From: JACDAN01 sp035776735
GTDB lineage: Bacteria; Actinomycetota; Thermoleophilia; Gaiellales; Gaiellaceae
NCBI GenBank assembly: GCA_035776735.1
Contig: DASSSO010000207.1
Coordinates: 1-22,900, forward strand
Length of the DNA stretch: 22,900 nucleotides
Direction of reading: 5' to 3'
The stretch's first letter is position 1. Each line of letters begins with the position of its first letter. The position numbers were made by a program, and so were the translations under genes. Shown here in pieces: positions 20,489 to 22,900 of the stretch. A model generated the notes under the pieces. The model had not been told where the DNA came from and ran no database searches. It saw only the letters and a program-made list of their open reading frames with translations.

Positions 20489-22705
20489 GTGTCCGTCACA
20501 CAGAAGCGAAATATCGCCGCTCGAATGGGCCACTGGAGCGCGACGCACCGCAAGAGGGCGATCTGGGGCTGGCTGGCCTTCGTCGTGGCCGCGTTCTTCA
20601 TCGGCAATGCGGTGGGGATGAAGTCGCTCGAGCCGGAGGAGAGCGGCGTCGGCGAGTCCGGGCGGGTGGGACGGATCCTCGCCGACGAGTTCGAGACGCC
20701 GGCGACGGAGCGGGTGATGATCCAGTCCGAGACGCTCAAGGCGAGCTCGCCCGAGTTCCGGGCCGTGATCGAGGACGTCGTGGCCCGCATGGACCGGCAG
20801 CAGGACGTCGCGACCATCGAGTCGCCGCTGACTCCGCTGAACTCGAACCTCATCTCCGCGGACGGCCGGACGGCGCTCGTCGACCTCGAGCTCGTCGGCG
20901 ACCCCGACGACGCGGTCGACAAGATCGGCGCGATCTCGGACGAGGTGTCGGCGGCCGAGGACGCGCACCCTGGGTTCGCGATCGAGAGCTTCGGCGTGAG
21001 CGCGGAGGAGCAGGTGAACCAGGCGTTCGCCGACGACCTGGAGAAGGCGGGGCTGCTCTCGATCCCGATCACGCTGATCATCCTGATCGTCGCGTTCGGA
21101 AGCCTCGTGGCGGCCGGAATCCCGCTGCTCCTCGCCCTGACCGCCGTCATCGGGACGATGGGCCTGCTCGCTCTCGTCAGCCAAGTTCTGCCCTTCGACC
21201 AGGCAATCGGCGCGCTCGTCCTCCTGATCGGCCTGGCCGTGGGCGTGGACTACTCGATGTTCTACTTGAAGCGCGAGCGGGAGGAACGCGCGAGGGGCCG
21301 CGGCGAGCAGGCGGCGCTCGAGGCGGCCGCAGCGACCTCCGGCCGCTCGGTGCTCATCTCCGGCCTCACGGTGATGATCGCGATGTTCGGCATGTTCTTC
21401 ACCGGTGACCCGACGTTCGCCGGCTTCGGAATCGCGACCATGATGGTCGTCGCAGTCGCCGTGCTCGGGTCGCTGACCGTGCTACCGGCGGTGCTCTCCT
21501 GGCTCGGCGATCGCGTGGACAAGGGCCACGTGCCGTTCATCGGCCGGCTCCAGCGCCGCGACGGCGAGGGGCGGATCTGGAGCGCGATCCTCACACCGGT
21601 GCTCCGCCATCCGATTCCGGCGATCGTGCTCGCGGCGATGCCTCTCGTGGCGCTCGGGCTCGTGAGCACGACGATGAAGCTCGCGCAGCCCGGCCCCGAG
21701 ACGTACCCCGAGAGCCTGCCGGCGGTGCAGTCGTACAAGAAGCTGCAGGAGGCGTTCCCGGGCGGCGAGGTCCCGGCCGAGGTGGTGATCAGAGCCGACG
21801 ACGTGACGAACCCGCAGATGGAGGAGGCGATCGGGCAGCTGGAGTGGCGCTCGCTCGTCTACGCGGGGATGCGCGAGCCGATCACCACGGACATCAACGA
21901 CCGGCACACGGTCGCGGTGGTCTCGATCCCGGTTCCCGGCGGGCCGACGGACGACGCGGCAAAGGACGCCCTCGCGTCGCTGCGCGACGAGGTGCTCCCG
22001 ACGACGATCGGCACCCTCGGCGACGACGTCGAGTACGGAGTCACGGGGTTCACGGCGCAATCGGTCGACTTCAGCGACCTGATGCGGTCCTCGGCGCCGT
22101 TCGTCTTCGGGTTCGTGCTCGCCTTCGCGTTCATCCTGTTGCTGCTGACGTTCCGCTCGATCGTGATCCCGATCAAGGCGATCATCCTCAACCTGCTCTC
22201 GGTGGCGGCCGCCTACGGCGTGCTGGTGCTGGTGTTCCAGGGCGGCGTGGGCAAGGACATCCTCGGGTTCACGTACGAGGAGGGCGTAGTCGCGTTCCTC
22301 CCGATCTTCCTGTTCGTGATCCTCTTCGGGCTCTCGATGGACTACCACGTGTTCATCCTCAGCCGCGTCCGTGAGGGCTACGACAGCGGGATGGCGACCG
22401 AGGATGCGGTCGCGCACGGGATCAAGGTCACGGCCGGGGTGGTCACGAGCGCCGCGATCGTGATGGTCTTCGTCTTCTCGATCTTCGGGACGCTCTCGAT
22501 CCTGTTCCTGAAGGAGTTCGGCGTCGGCCTCGCCGTGGCGATCCTCATCGACGCGACGATCGTGCGCGGCGTCCTGCTCCCGGCGACGATGAAGCTGCTC
22601 GGGGACTGGAACTGGTACCTGCCGAGCTGGCTCGAGTGGCTCCCACACATCGCGCACGAGGAGGAGGAGGCGCCCCGGGCGCCGGCCGCGACGCCGGCCG
22701 GGTAG
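20489..22705 (+). CDS. MMPL/RND-family membrane transporter
   Basis: 738 aa, two RND halves. Each half has one helix, a large extracytoplasmic loop (about 45-185 and 400-530), then five helices (about 188-340 and 535-690). Proton-relay Asp-Tyr pairs sit in both halves: Asp254-Tyr255 in VGVDYSMFYLKRE and Asp618-Tyr619 in LSMDYHVFILSRVRE, as in MmpL3-type transporters. Each is followed by the basic cytosolic linker typical of the family. A short Glu/Ala/Pro-rich C-tail lacks the long MmpL3 extension. It probably exports a lipid or hydrophobic molecule using the proton gradient; the cargo is unknown. GTG at 20489 is fixed by the GAGAGGAGGG site. It is followed after 9 bp by a membrane protein gene and is divergent from the CADD-like gene. 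Confidence 0.93.
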   Translation: MSVTQKRNIAARMGHWSATHRKRAIWGWLAFVVAAFFIGNAVGMKSLEPEESGVGESGRVGRILADEFETPATERVMIQSETLKASSPEFRAVIEDVVARMDRQQDVATIESPLTPLNSNLISADGRTALVDLELVGDPDDAVDKIGAISDEVSAAEDAHPGFAIESFGVSAEEQVNQAFADDLEKAGLLSIPITLIILIVAFGSLVAAGIPLLLALTAVIGTMGLLALVSQVLPFDQAIGALVLLIGLAVGVDYSMFYLKREREERARGRGEQAALEAAAATSGRSVLISGLTVMIAMFGMFFTGDPTFAGFGIATMMVVAVAVLGSLTVLPAVLSWLGDRVDKGHVPFIGRLQRRDGEGRIWSAILTPVLRHPIPAIVLAAMPLVALGLVSTTMKLAQPGPETYPESLPAVQSYKKLQEAFPGGEVPAEVVIRADDVTNPQMEEAIGQLEWRSLVYAGMREPITTDINDRHTVAVVSIPVPGGPTDDAAKDALASLRDEVLPTTIGTLGDDVEYGVTGFTAQSVDFSDLMRSSAPFVFGFVLAFAFILLLLTFRSIVIPIKAIILNLLSVAAAYGVLVLVFQGGVGKDILGFTYEEGVVAFLPIFLFVILFGLSMDYHVFILSRVREGYDSGMATEDAVAHGIKVTAGVVTSAAIVMVFVFSIFGTLSILFLKEFGVGLAVAILIDATIVRGVLLPATMKLLGDWNWYLPSWLEWLPHIAHEEEEAPRAPAATPAG

Positions 22706-22714
22706 GTCTCGAAA

Positions 22715-22900
22715 GTGGGCGGCCGCGAGTCCGCCGTCTTCGCGACGGGCATCGGCCTCACGGCCCTCCACGTCCTCGATGACGCGTTCGTCGGCAAGCA
22801 GCCGGGGACGTCCGCCGGCGACCATCTGCTGACCGCGGTCGTGCTCCTCGCGGTGCTCGGCGGCTCACTCGCCGTCTATCCCCGGCTGCGCGCCGGAGCC
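22715..22900 (+). CDS. N-terminus of a membrane protein, cut by the window end
   Basis: 62 residues are visible from GTG 22715, 9 bp after the MMPL stop. The frame is open to the window edge. The start is weakly supported: GAAA precedes it, with no good Shine-Dalgarno. The sequence has one moderately hydrophobic segment with LHVLDDAF and QPGTSAGDHL, then a clear helix (LLTAVVLLAVLGGSLAVY) and PRLRAG. The GTSAGDH motif followed by a helix recalls the membrane N-terminus of some actinobacterial alpha/beta-hydrolases, but this is a weak recollection and the catalytic part is not in view. Co-transcription with MMPL is likely. Confidence 0.6.
   Translation, partial: MGGRESAVFATGIGLTALHVLDDAFVGKQPGTSAGDHLLTAVVLLAVLGGSLAVYPRLRAGA

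Noticed and set aside
1..22900. Defence system, CRISPR array, prophage, transposase or biosynthetic cluster
   Set aside because: Every region is filled by recognisable metabolic, respiratory, membrane or small conserved genes. No spaced direct repeats, integrase, transposase, tRNA-flanked island or synthase genes were seen.

Overview
The window is chromosomal DNA from a high-GC actinobacterium. The gene content fits a deep-branching lineage such as Thermoleophilia (Gaiellales/Solirubrobacterales type) better than Mycobacterium or Streptomyces. It has OpcA, an F420-type (Ddn-family) oxidoreductase, a Dcd of the bifunctional mycobacterial type, a transketolase of the short animal type, and a caa3-type oxidase with cytochrome c fused to subunit II. 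Lineage is inferred from gene families only. The DNA is almost fully coding: no gene-free stretch exceeds about 130 bp, and I see no tRNA, rRNA, CRISPR, insertion sequence or phage gene.

Region 1 (1-1828, + strand): the 3' end of dcd, an NDUFA9-like SDR and a Ddn-family protein, chained by 4-nt CTGA overlaps that imply CTG start codons.

Region 2 (1832-9703): a sugar-phosphate block. tkt (-) diverges across 22 bp from a six-gene operon, rpiB-tal-pgi-gnd-zwf-opcA (+), in which every junction overlaps. Together these cover G6P isomerisation, most of the oxidative branch and most of the non-oxidative branch of the pentose phosphate pathway. pgl and rpe are not in the window. Gnd has an Asp at the end of beta-2, suggesting NAD+ rather than NADP+.

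Region 3 (9681-12988, - strand): a small Cys-rich conserved protein, a secreted fibronectin-III-like protein and an amidase-signature hydrolase.

Region 4 (13058-17070, - strand): an aa3/caa3 oxidase operon ctaC-ctaD-ctaB plus a 66-aa single-helix protein. CtaB carries an N-terminal four-helix extension that looks like half of a heme A synthase (CtaA). No ctaE or separate ctaA is present here.

Region 5 (17110-20358): a small conserved + strand protein converges on a - strand group: a CADD-like heme-oxygenase-fold protein, a double DUF4389 membrane protein and a secreted kelch protein. The two convergent genes end in the same 12-nt sequence, forming inverted repeats.

Region 6 (20489-22900, + strand): an MMPL/RND transporter followed after 9 bp by the start of a membrane protein cut by the window edge.

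Most of the content is housekeeping. The points most worth a second look are the half-CtaA/CtaB fusion, the CADD-like protein with conserved sacrificial-residue positions, the recurring -10-next-to-start (leaderless) arrangement, the paired CTGA junctions and the mirrored 3' ends at 17.4 kb.
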